A stretch of DNA of 8,710 nt, from assembly GCA_030632095.1 (NCBI GenBank), contig DAOVJU010000115.1, positions 1 to 8,710 of the forward strand. Reading direction: 5' to 3'. The notes beneath the pieces are model-generated. The model worked only from the letters and a program-made list of their open reading frames with translations, was not told the origin of the DNA and did no database searches. The position numbers were made by a program, and so were the translations under genes. The stretch comes from Chlorobiota bacterium (GTDB lineage Bacteria; Bacteroidota; Bacteroidia; Bacteroidales; B39-G9). Every line of letters starts with the position of its first letter. Within the stretch, counting starts at the first letter, position 1. Of this stretch, positions 1-5,996 are shown piece after piece.

Positions 1-24
1 ATAATCCGGTGTAACTAATCCCAT
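1..24 (-). CDS. atpF: ATP synthase Fo subunit b, first 8 codons only (partial, runs off left edge)
   Basis: Immediately after atpE and its hairpin, the minus strand has an ATG at position 24 followed by an open frame to the window edge reading M-G-L-V-T-P-D-Y. Subunit b proteins of the Bacteroidota commonly begin with a short 'M-x-L-(L/V)-x-P' segment before the single N-terminal membrane helix, and atpF is the gene expected directly after atpE in this operon type. Subunit b forms the peripheral stalk that holds the F1 head against the a subunit. Only eight residues are visible, so the call rests mainly on gene order and this short match. The sequence left of the window should continue with a hydrophobic helix and a long charged coiled coil. 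Confidence 0.7.
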
Positions 25-68
25 AATTGAATGTTTTTATATTAATTAAAATTCTTTAGTTTCAATTT

Positions 69-103
69 AACATACAGTTCAGCCAACCGCTGAACTGTAT
101 GTT
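69..103. promoter_or_regulatory. Perfect hairpin between atpE and atpF
   Basis: Bases 71-83 (CATACAGTTCAGC) are the exact reverse complement of bases 89-101, giving a 13-bp stem with a 5-base loop. Two A-T pairs (69-70 with 102-103) extend it to 15 bp. On the plus strand it is followed by eight T residues (102-109), the form of a rightward intrinsic terminator. No rightward gene is evident to its left. On the minus strand, in which the atp genes are transcribed, the run becomes an A-tract before the stem, and only TT follows it. It is therefore better read as an intra-operon mRNA structure (partial attenuator, processing site or 3'-end stabiliser) lying 17 bases after the atpE stop and upstream of atpF. 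The structure is seen directly; its function is inferred. Confidence 0.75.
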
Positions 104-119
104 TTTTTTATTATGCTTA

Positions 120-362
120 TTAAATGAAAAGAATAAGCAAACAAACAACAACAGCAAAGAATGCAACACCTTCAATAAGCGCTGCCGATACGATCATATT
201 TGACCTGATATCATTAGCTGCTTCCGGCTGGCGTGCTATAGCCTCCATTGCGCTGCTACCGATATTTCCAATACCATAACCGGCTGCAATTGCTGAAATA
301 GATGCCCCAAGAGCTGCTCCAAATTTTGCTAATGCTACTTCTAAAACGATAAATGATAACAT
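120..362 (-). CDS. atpE: ATP synthase Fo subunit c (proteolipid ring)
   Basis: This 80-residue protein is the ring subunit that carries ions through Fo and turns the rotor. It has the two-helix hairpin of the family: helix 1 (about residues 10-38) is rich in Gly/Ala with the GYGIG motif, the polar loop carries the signature ARQPEA (43-48), and helix 2 (about 55-78) contains the essential carboxylate Glu64 in ALIEG. The positions that hold Na+ in sodium-type rings are not conserved. The residue matching the sodium-ligand Gln of helix 1 is Ile31, and the residue after Glu64 is Gly, not Ser. This points to H+ coupling. Length and start (ATG, 33 bases after the atpB stop) are normal. It is co-transcribed with atpB upstream and atpF downstream. 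The family assignment is secure; the ion type is inferred from the alignment. Confidence 0.97.
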   Translation of the reverse strand: MLSFIVLEVALAKFGAALGASISAIAAGYGIGNIGSSAMEAIARQPEAANDIRSNMIVSAALIEGVAFFAVVVCLLILFI

Positions 363-395
363 AATGTTTGTATTTGGTTATTAATAAAAACAAGT

Positions 396-1478
396 TTAAT
401 GATGTTCTTCAGTTGCCATTCCAAAATATAAGGCTGACAATAATGTAAATACGTAGGCCTGAATAAATGCAACTAAAAATTCTAAAAATGTCATAAATAT
501 TGCAAAGGCTACTGTAACAATTGATATTCCATAACCGGCAACAACATTCATCTGGCCGAAAATGAAAATTAAACTAAAAAATCCCATGACAATAATATGC
601 CCGGCAGAAATATTCGCAAAAAGCCGGATCATGAGAACAAATGGCTTTGTAAACATTCCCATAATCTCAATAATTGGCATTAATGGAACAGGTATTTTTA
701 ACCACCAGGGAACGCCTGGTGCATTAAAAATATGTTGCCAGTAATTTTTATTTCCTACAATGGTTGTTATCGTAAAAGTAAATAAAGCTAGAACCATTGT
801 TACTGCAATGTTGCCTGTAACATTTGCACCGCCAGGAAATATTGGGACTAACCCTAATAAATTATTTATCAGTATAAAAAAGAAAATAGATAAAAGAAAT
901 GGTAAAAACCGTTCATGTTTTTTTTCTCCAATTGCTTCTTTTGCTAAATCGTCACGAATAAAAAGAATAATTGGTTCTAAAAACGATTGCATTCCTTTTG
1001 GCGCCAAACCTGCATTTCTTTTATAGGCTTTTCCAACAGAAATAAATATCCAGAACATTAAAGCAATACTTATGAATATTGCCATAACATTCTTCTTAAT
1101 GGAAAAGTCCCAGGGCAAATACTCTTCTCCGTGAACTTTTTCAATTATTTTACCTTTTTCATGATCTAAATGAAATCCTTTATAATGATGTTCGTGTGCT
1201 AGTTTGGTTGACCAGAAAGCATGAAAACCACTATGTTCACTGTAAAGAATTATTGGTAAAGGAATGCTTATGTGGTGGCCATTTATAGTTAAAAAGTGCC
1301 AGTCGTGTGCATCTCCTATATGGTCAAAAATGAAATCTCCAGGGGAAAACTTATTTTCTTTTGTTTCATGATGTTCATCCTTTGCATGTTCTTCTGCAAA
1401 TATATAAGAAGGAATTATAAACAGTAATACTAATGAAATGATTATAATGAATCTGATGTTTTTCATATTCAACTTCAT
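396..1478 (-). CDS. atpB: ATP synthase Fo subunit a, with signal peptide and His-rich N-terminal extension
   Basis: Subunit a (360 residues) forms the two half-channels that pass protons to the c ring. The C-terminal part is canonical. The essential arginine is Arg285 in MIRLFAN, followed by AGH with His294, and the last helix has Glu333 and Gln340 and ends YFGMA. Multiple membrane helices lie from about residue 130 to 355. Unlike the roughly 270-residue E. coli protein, it starts with a hydrophobic signal sequence (about 6-28, ending IFAEE) and a periplasmic segment of about 90 residues with 16 histidines between residues 31 and 116; two more histidines end the protein. Extensions of this kind are usual in Bacteroidota AtpB. 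The ATG at 1478 was kept as the start; an in-frame ATG at codon 5 (1466) would give an equally good signal peptide. It lies between the antiporter gene and atpE. Confidence 0.96.
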   Translation of the reverse strand: MKLNMKNIRFIIIISLVLLFIIPSYIFAEEHAKDEHHETKENKFSPGDFIFDHIGDAHDWHFLTINGHHISIPLPIILYSEHSGFHAFWSTKLAHEHHYKGFHLDHEKGKIIEKVHGEEYLPWDFSIKKNVMAIFISIALMFWIFISVGKAYKRNAGLAPKGMQSFLEPIILFIRDDLAKEAIGEKKHERFLPFLLSIFFFILINNLLGLVPIFPGGANVTGNIAVTMVLALFTFTITTIVGNKNYWQHIFNAPGVPWWLKIPVPLMPIIEIMGMFTKPFVLMIRLFANISAGHIIVMGFFSLIFIFGQMNVVAGYGISIVTVAFAIFMTFLEFLVAFIQAYVFTLLSALYFGMATEEHH

Positions 1479-1507
1479 CCTTTTACAATTCTGGTATAAA
1501 TATAATG

Positions 1508-1515
1508 CAAAATTA
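1508..1515 (-). promoter_or_regulatory. Possible -7 promoter box upstream of atpB
   Basis: The minus strand reads TAATTTTG, an exact match to the Bacteroidota -7 consensus TAnnTTTG, starting 37 bases before the atpB ATG, within the 92-base gap after the antiporter gene. No TTTG-like -33 box is found 19-20 bases upstream. In DNA this AT-rich a chance match is quite possible. If real, it would let atpBEF be expressed apart from the upstream genes. Confidence 0.3.
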
Positions 1516-1570
1516 GGCTTTTCTTTTTATTCTATCCTGTTAAAAAAAGATTTTTTATCGGTTTTTTTAA

Positions 1571-3178
1571 CTAGCGAAAGAAAATGAAAGTTGCCAATAT
1601 AAACGTTGGTACTAAGATTACTATTGACCAGCCCATGTAACCAAAAAAAGAAGGCATATTGATCTTGTTTTCTTCAGCAATTGATTTCACCATAAAGTTA
1701 GGTGCATTACCAATATATGTCATTGATCCCATAAACACGGCACCGGCACTAATTGCTAATAATGTAGGTGCAAATTCATTCATTAATTGCCCTACATTAT
1801 AATTTTCACCTAATGCAGTATTAAAGAAAACCACATAAGTTGGTGCATTGTCGAGGAAACTGGATAAAGTTCCTGTTGCCCAGAAAAATGCTGAATTTAC
1901 GAATTCACCGTCAGGTGTTTTTACGCTATTAATAATGACTGCCAATGGACCATCTGAACCAGCTTTAAGCATGGCAATTACCGGAACCATGGTTATGAAA
2001 ATAGTGGCAAATAACTTAGCAACTTCTTTAATTGGTTCCCATGTAAAGTCATTTCCTTTGCGGGCAGAAGCGGGAGTTATTTTAATTGAAATAAATACAA
2101 TAAGCAATAAAGCTGAAACTTGAACCAATGTCCCCTTGGTCATTAAACCTGTTCCCCACATTACAATGCCCCAGTCTGCAGGATTCGAAATGTCTGAATG
2201 CCATATTCCACTGAAAATAACTGCAGCTATAATACCAAGTAATAAAATGAAATTTGATGTACCCTCTAAACCGATTTTTTCACCACCTTCAACTTTTACG
2301 GGTTTATTAGTTTCTTTTTTATAAAAATATGTATCAAGCAAGAAAAATATGACTAGCAATAACACAACTTCAAATAACATTGGCATAAACATATGTTTAG
2401 TTGTCCAAAAGAAACTAACGCCTTTTAAGAAACCTAAGAATAAAGGTGGATCACCAAGTGGAGTTAATGAACCTCCAATATTTGCAACAAGGAATATAAA
2501 AAAGATGATTACATGTTTTTGATTGTTTCTCCATGCGTTTGCCCTAATAACCGGTCTAATCATAAGCATTGCTGCGCCGGTTGTTCCCATCCAACTCGCT
2601 AAAATTGTTCCTATTAAAATTAACATCAAGTTTAATTTAGGTGTTCCAACCAGTTCTCCTTTTAGTCGGATTCCACCACCAACGGTAAATAGCGCCAAAA
2701 GAAGCACAATGAATGGTATAAATTCACCTAAATAAACCTCAGCTAAATAAAAAGCACTCATGTTGATACCATTGAAAATAGTAAACATTACAAAAAACAA
2801 AGCACCCCAGAAAAAAGAAATTTTACCATAATGATGATGCCAAAAATGAGGGGCAACCAGGGGAAAAACAGCGATTGATAATAGAATACCAAGAAAAGGA
2901 ATAATCCACCAAAGTGAAAGGCCTCTACCATCTAAATGCGGAGCATGATGTTCTGCATGGCCATGATCACTTTCTATATGTTGTTCTTCGTGATGTGCAT
3001 CATCAGTTTTATGACTTTCTGCATCATCATGTGTTACATTTTGTTCACTGATGCTTTCTTTGTGAATTGTGTCTTCGGTTTTTACATGATCAATATGATC
3101 ATCATGTTGTGAATACACAAGGTTGTTTAAAGTAAATAAAAAAACTCCAACGAATACTATTGTTAAAAACCGTTTCAT
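1571..3178 (-). CDS. nhaD: Na+/H+ antiporter of the NhaD / CitMHS_2 type with His-rich N-terminus
   Basis: This is a polytopic transporter (535 residues) of the ion-transporter superfamily that includes NhaD and ArsB, most likely exchanging Na+ for H+ across the inner membrane. Visible features are a signal peptide (1-24, ending VYSQ), a hydrophilic segment at 25-85 with 14 histidines and many Asp/Glu, then about a dozen hydrophobic helices from residue 88 to the end. The family motifs are SLTPLGDPP (237-245) in the first half, and FLDNAPT (441-447) and IGNAPN (489-494) in the second. These are the re-entrant-loop motifs of the two inverted halves. It sits inside the ATP-synthase operon, 212 bases after the small membrane protein gene and 92 bases before atpB, so its job is probably linked to proton-motive-force or sodium homeostasis. 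Citrate or another anion as substrate cannot be excluded. ATG at 3178 is the natural start because it gives a complete signal peptide. Confidence 0.85.
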   Translation of the reverse strand: MKRFLTIVFVGVFLFTLNNLVYSQHDDHIDHVKTEDTIHKESISEQNVTHDDAESHKTDDAHHEEQHIESDHGHAEHHAPHLDGRGLSLWWIIPFLGILLSIAVFPLVAPHFWHHHYGKISFFWGALFFVMFTIFNGINMSAFYLAEVYLGEFIPFIVLLLALFTVGGGIRLKGELVGTPKLNLMLILIGTILASWMGTTGAAMLMIRPVIRANAWRNNQKHVIIFFIFLVANIGGSLTPLGDPPLFLGFLKGVSFFWTTKHMFMPMLFEVVLLLVIFFLLDTYFYKKETNKPVKVEGGEKIGLEGTSNFILLLGIIAAVIFSGIWHSDISNPADWGIVMWGTGLMTKGTLVQVSALLLIVFISIKITPASARKGNDFTWEPIKEVAKLFATIFITMVPVIAMLKAGSDGPLAVIINSVKTPDGEFVNSAFFWATGTLSSFLDNAPTYVVFFNTALGENYNVGQLMNEFAPTLLAISAGAVFMGSMTYIGNAPNFMVKSIAEENKINMPSFFGYMGWSIVILVPTFILATFIFFR

Positions 3179-3261
3179 GCGTAAAAAATTAATTATTAAT
3201 GAAAACCTGATTCTATGAAATTATATAATCATTTTGATTTCTTGTAAAGATGTAAAAATAA

Positions 3262-3328
3262 GAACTAATTTTAAAAATAAAACAGGATATTATAAAGAAG
3301 CATTATATTACACTTAAAATATTAGTTC
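3262..3328. repeat. AT-rich inverted repeat in the 212-base leader of the antiporter gene
   Basis: The gap 3179-3390 holds no gene that I can support. Within it, GAACTAATTTTAA (3262-3274) is matched on the opposite strand by bases 3314-3328, which read GAACTAATATTTTAA when reverse-complemented; the copies differ by a two-base insertion. The arms could pair in the RNA with a 39-base AT-rich loop, about 84 bases upstream of the antiporter start. The gap is the longest in an otherwise tight operon. I see no exact TAnnTTTG box in it and no T-tract terminator. The pairing is visible but weak, and chance is possible in such AT-rich DNA. Confidence 0.35.
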
Positions 3329-3390
3329 ACAATGCTTAATAATATAACAAATAACAATAGGCATAAAAGATTTGCTGATTGATTTAAGAA

Positions 3391-3762
3391 TTACTTTTTT
3401 TTAATTTCTGGCAAAATAACTACTACCTCAAATGCAGTATAAAATATGTATAGAATGAAAAAATAAACTACGAATGGTATTGCATTTTCTTTATTAGTAA
3501 GTAAATAAATCACTATTAAAATTATGTAAGCAACTAATTTAAGTGTAGAGAATAGCATAAAATAAGTTGCAAATTTAGAAATGTTCCTTTTACTTATTTT
3601 TAATATTATATTATGAAAAACTATTCCAATTATTGTAAAAAACAGAATTATATAAGGAAATATTTTTAAATAATGCGGTTGCAGGACAAAAGCATAAATC
3701 AGGTAAGTGAGTAAACTTATAATAACAGAAAATAGAAGGATTTTGGTTAAATAGGGTTTCAT
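3391..3762 (-). CDS. Small four-helix membrane protein in the AtpI position (unrecognised)
   Basis: I do not recognise a defined family from sequence. The 123-residue protein is almost wholly hydrophobic, with four likely membrane helices at about residues 8-26, 35-54, 64-89 and 95-115. A basic loop (KISKRNISK, 55-63) lies between helices 2 and 3, a lysine (Lys75) is buried in helix 3, and the tail is charged (PEIKKK). Size, four-helix layout and position between an atpZ-like gene and atpB match AtpI, the ATP-synthase assembly helper that works with AtpZ on c-ring formation. It starts only 9 bases after the atpZ-like stop, so the two are surely co-transcribed. The AtpI-like role is inferred from context and topology, not from a motif. 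Confidence 0.8.
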   Translation of the reverse strand: MKPYLTKILLFSVIISLLTYLIYAFVLQPHYLKIFPYIILFFTIIGIVFHNIILKISKRNISKFATYFMLFSTLKLVAYIILIVIYLLTNKENAIPFVVYFFILYIFYTAFEVVVILPEIKKK

Positions 3763-3771
3763 TTTTTTAGA

Positions 3772-4002
3772 TTATTTCAGTAAATCCCGTATTACATAAT
3801 AAATCGATAAAAACACCGAAACTATTGATAATATGACAGTGAAAACAGGAAATTTCAGATTTAAATATTCATCAAGTTTCATGCCTCCAAAAACGCCAAT
3901 CAATATTATAGCAACCATTTGAAAAGCAATTCCTGAATATTTTGCATAATTATATAATGGAGGCTTCTTGTTTTCCTGAGAATTATTTTCCTTTTTCTGC
4001 AC
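3772..4002 (-). CDS. atpZ: AtpZ-like ATP-synthase accessory membrane protein, GTG start
   Basis: This 76-residue protein has a polar, lysine-rich N-terminus (1-21) and two membrane helices (about 22-41 and 52-71). The end of helix 1 carries the GVFGGMKLDEYL segment (36-47), which fits the G-x3-G-x(2,3)-LD pattern of the family known as 'putative F0F1-ATPase subunit' (AtpZ, ATPase_gene1). AtpZ proteins act with AtpI in ATP-synthase assembly and have also been linked to Mg2+/Ca2+ uptake. No ATG lies upstream in frame, and the first internal one (codon 29) falls in helix 1, so the GTG at 4002 is the most likely start. It overlaps the last 20 bases of the bactofilin gene in another frame, suggesting translational coupling. 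The next gene begins 9 bases after its stop. Confidence 0.85.
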   Translation of the reverse strand: MQKKENNSQENKKPPLYNYAKYSGIAFQMVAIILIGVFGGMKLDEYLNLKFPVFTVILSIVSVFLSIYYVIRDLLK

Positions 4003-4357
4003 TATATGGAGTATTACCTTTCATGTCGCATGAACCGCTGAATATTGCTCCGGGTTCAATAGACAATTTATTTGTTTTTATCTCACCATTTATCCTGGCT
4101 GATGCTTTTAATGTTAATAATTCATTAACATTTATTTTTCCGTCAACTTTACCTGAAACATCAATATTCCTGCAATTTATTTCTCCTTCAAGATTTCCGG
4201 TTGGGCCAATTACAACTTTACCTTTTGTGTGCAAATTTCCTTTAAGGGATCCATCAATCCTGATGTCTCCTTCAGAGCGAATGTCTCCTGTAATTGCAGT
4301 ACCTGTGCCAATTAGATTAATTGTTCTGGTTGGTTCGGCCTCATTTAGTTTTGCCAT
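3983..4357 (-). CDS. Bactofilin (polymer-forming cytoskeletal protein)
   Basis: Bactofilins are bacterial cytoskeletal proteins that self-assemble without nucleotide into filaments, often membrane-associated, and take part in cell shape, wall synthesis or polar organisation. This protein (124 residues) has a short polar N-terminus (1-13) and then a regular right-handed beta-helix core (about 14-110) made of repeating rungs such as GDIRSEGDIRIDG, GNLEGEI, GKVDGKI and ARINGEI, with Gly and hydrophobic residues at regular steps. It ends with a short polar tail. There is no signal peptide, so it should be cytoplasmic. It is the first gene of the run leading into the ATP-synthase genes, overlaps the atpZ-like gene by 20 bases, and has a promoter 42 bases ahead of its ATG. 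Its link to ATP synthase is by gene order only; a paralogue elsewhere may be the main shape factor. Confidence 0.93.
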   Translation of the reverse strand: MAKLNEAEPTRTINLIGTGTAITGDIRSEGDIRIDGSLKGNLHTKGKVVIGPTGNLEGEINCRNIDVSGKVDGKINVNELLTLKASARINGEIKTNKLSIEPGAIFSGSCDMKGNTPYSAEKGK

Positions 4358-4398
4358 TTTATTATGTTTAATATAACAGTTGGATATTGTTCAAGTCG

Positions 4399-4430
4399 CA
4401 AAGATAAAAATATACTGGTTTTCAAGCAAT
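4399..4430 (-). promoter_or_regulatory. Bacteroidota-type promoter in front of the bactofilin-atp run
   Basis: On the minus strand, an exact -7 box TATCTTTG (4399-4406, consensus TAnnTTTG) is preceded after 20 bases by ATTG (4427-4430), close to the TTTG -33 consensus. The box ends 41 bases upstream of the bactofilin ATG, implying a short leader. It is the best promoter candidate in the window and lies in the divergent gap 4358-4525. No equally good box was seen there for the plus-strand gene. The assignment is by consensus matching only. Confidence 0.55.
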
Positions 4431-4525
4431 TTCTTTTTAAAAATCAAAAAGTGTCAGACTTCCACATATTTCAAAACTAAATAGTTATTTAAAAATTGTA
4501 TTTTTATAATTTAAATCAGGAATAT

Positions 4526-5815
4526 ATGAAACTAACAAAAAGCATAAGATTGTTTTTAATAACACTTATTATCAACTATGGGCTATTTGCCCAGGATACA
4601 CTCACCGTTATGCATTACAACCTTTTAAATTACGGGCTGCCGGCTTATGGCTGTGATAATTCAAATAATAATCCTGATGATAAAGATGCATATTTACGAA
4701 CTATTACAATGGATGTTAATCCTGATATTTTCACCGTAAATGAATTAAGGACCGAGTCGTATGATAGCTCACCTGCTAACAGGATTCTGGAGAATGTATT
4801 AAATATTCATTTCAACCCGCCTTATAAACGGGCATATATAACCAACCTTTCAGGGTCACACATAATTAATATGCTGTATTATAATTCAGACAAGCTAATA
4901 TTGTATTTTGAAGATGTTATTCCTGCATACCGCGATATTAATGTTTATAAATTATATTATAAATCAATTGATTTGGCAGAAAATCAAGACACTGCATTTA
5001 TAACATGCATTGTAACTCACTTGAAGTCAAGCCAGGGAGCGGAAAATGAGGCCATTAGAGCTGAAATGACAATTTCAATAATGGAGTATATTGAAACACA
5101 TGATCCTGGAGGTAATATATTAATGATGGGAGATTTTAATGTATATACAGATCAGGAAGAGGCATTTCAAAATCTGGTAAATCCTGAAAATGAAGAGATT
5201 AAATTTTATGACCCGGTTGAAGCCATTGGTAATTGGCATGTAAATGAGGATTATGCCGGCTATCATACACAGTCTACACACATTATATATAATGATTGTG
5301 CATCATCTGGCGGAATGGATGACCGTTTTGATTTTATTCTGTTGGATAAATCTTTAAAGGATAATTTGAATCATTTTGGTTATGTGTCCTCAAGTTATGT
5401 TGCAATGGGAAACGACGGGTCTTGTTTTGACCAGGCATTGTTAAATTGTGAAAATGCCGAATTGTCAAATGATATGGTTGATGCACTGTATTATATGTCA
5501 GATCATCTGCCTGTTATACTTAAACTTTCAATTGATCAATCTCCGGCAATTGGTGTTCCTGAAAATGTATTCAAAAAATATAATGTGATTTGTAATAATC
5601 CTGTTAAAGAAACATTGCACATGGAATTTGTCAACGGAGGATCAGATTATCGTACAATTCTGTTATTGAATATGTGTGGGAATATAGTACTTAAGGCAAA
5701 AGTAAATTCATATAATAATACAATACCTTTAGGAAACATTAAGGAAGGCCTGTATATATTGAGGATAGTTGACACAAAAGGATGGATTGAATCAAAAATA
5801 ATAGTAATATTATAA
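4526..5815 (+). CDS. Exported endonuclease/exonuclease/phosphatase-fold enzyme with T9SS-type sorting domain
   Basis: A Mg2+-dependent hydrolase of the DNase I-like superfamily (429 residues), cleaving nucleic-acid or other phosphodiester/phosphomonoester bonds outside the cytoplasm. A signal peptide (1-23, ending LFAQ) is followed by the catalytic domain (about 24-340). Expected active-site residues are visible: Asn32 in HYNLLN, Glu73 in VNELR, His165 in THLK, Asp203 and Asn205 in GDFN, Asp269 in DFIL, and Asp326-His327 in SDHLP. The last 85 residues or so resemble a T9SS type A sorting domain: NPVKETL (358-364), a central beta segment LLLNMCGNIV, then IPLGNIKEGLYIL and a C-terminal KIIVIL. 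T9SS carries cargo across the outer membrane. The ATG at 4526 was chosen because it gives a clean signal peptide and has AGGA just upstream; the in-frame TTG at 4496 would add ten residues before it. The gene stands alone, divergent from the bactofilin gene. Substrate is unknown. Confidence 0.9.
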   Translation: MKLTKSIRLFLITLIINYGLFAQDTLTVMHYNLLNYGLPAYGCDNSNNNPDDKDAYLRTITMDVNPDIFTVNELRTESYDSSPANRILENVLNIHFNPPYKRAYITNLSGSHIINMLYYNSDKLILYFEDVIPAYRDINVYKLYYKSIDLAENQDTAFITCIVTHLKSSQGAENEAIRAEMTISIMEYIETHDPGGNILMMGDFNVYTDQEEAFQNLVNPENEEIKFYDPVEAIGNWHVNEDYAGYHTQSTHIIYNDCASSGGMDDRFDFILLDKSLKDNLNHFGYVSSSYVAMGNDGSCFDQALLNCENAELSNDMVDALYYMSDHLPVILKLSIDQSPAIGVPENVFKKYNVICNNPVKETLHMEFVNGGSDYRTILLLNMCGNIVLKAKVNSYNNTIPLGNIKEGLYILRIVDTKGWIESKIIVIL

Positions 5816-5820
5816 AAAAA

Positions 5821-5973
5821 GAGGCTGTCTAAAAAAATCTATTTCACGCAAAGTACGCAGAGTTTTTCGCAAAGATCGCAAAATTTAATTATCAGTTAAT
5901 TAGTTCTTTGCGTTTTTTGCGCTACTTGTCGATCTTTGCGTGAACTAAAAATCTTCCCTTTGTAGACAGCTCG
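5821..5973. repeat. Imperfect palindromic element with seven CGCAAAG-like units and short inverted ends
   Basis: This fills the convergent gap between the plus-strand hydrolase and the minus-strand peptidase. The ends are inverted copies: GCTGTCTA (5824-5831) and TAGACAGC (5963-5970). Inside, TTCACGCAAAG (5843-5853) is mirrored exactly at 5934-5944, and CGCAAAGATCG (5868-5878) exactly at 5930-5940. The left half carries CGCAAAG, CGCAGAG, CGCAAAG, CGCAAAA (starting 5847, 5856, 5868, 5877). The right half carries CTTTGCG, TTTTGCG, CTTTGCG (starting 5906, 5915, 5934). The centre is AT-rich. No reading frame is carried. Such CGCAAAG-rich palindromes are, from memory, common as dispersed intergenic repeats in environmental Bacteroidota, and the GAGGCTGTCT start recalls insertion-sequence ends, so a non-autonomous mobile element is possible. 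It may also end transcription from both sides. No clear target duplication was seen. Confidence 0.75.
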
Positions 5974-5996
5974 TTATTATTGATTTACGGTAATAT

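Noticed and set aside
69..109. Rightward intrinsic terminator ending a plus-strand gene to the left
   Set aside because: The hairpin plus T-tract fits the form, but the flanking sequence is atpE and the start of atpF on the minus strand, with no room for a rightward gene.
120..362. Sodium-type c ring
   Set aside because: The sodium-ligand positions carry Ile and Gly instead of the Gln and Ser seen in known Na+ rings.
562..1026. Plus-strand open frames opposite atpB
   Set aside because: They lie wholly antisense to a strongly conserved gene, have no recognisable domain and no start signals; they arise from the codon composition of atpB.
1848..2735. Plus-strand open frames opposite the antiporter gene
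   Set aside because: They are antisense to an intact transporter with clear motifs and look like composition shadows.
3942..4376. Plus-strand 144-codon open frame opposite the bactofilin gene
   Set aside because: The minus-strand frame has a regular bactofilin beta-helix pattern and a promoter; the plus-strand translation has no recognisable pattern.
4496..4525. TTG start ten codons upstream of the secreted hydrolase
   Set aside because: It would place polar and aromatic residues ahead of an otherwise standard signal peptide; the ATG at 4526 has AGGA just upstream.
5847..5940. Possible CRISPR-like array because of repeated CGCAAAG units
   Set aside because: Units are only seven bases, occur in both orientations and lack spacer-sized intervals; they form a palindrome, not a direct-repeat array.
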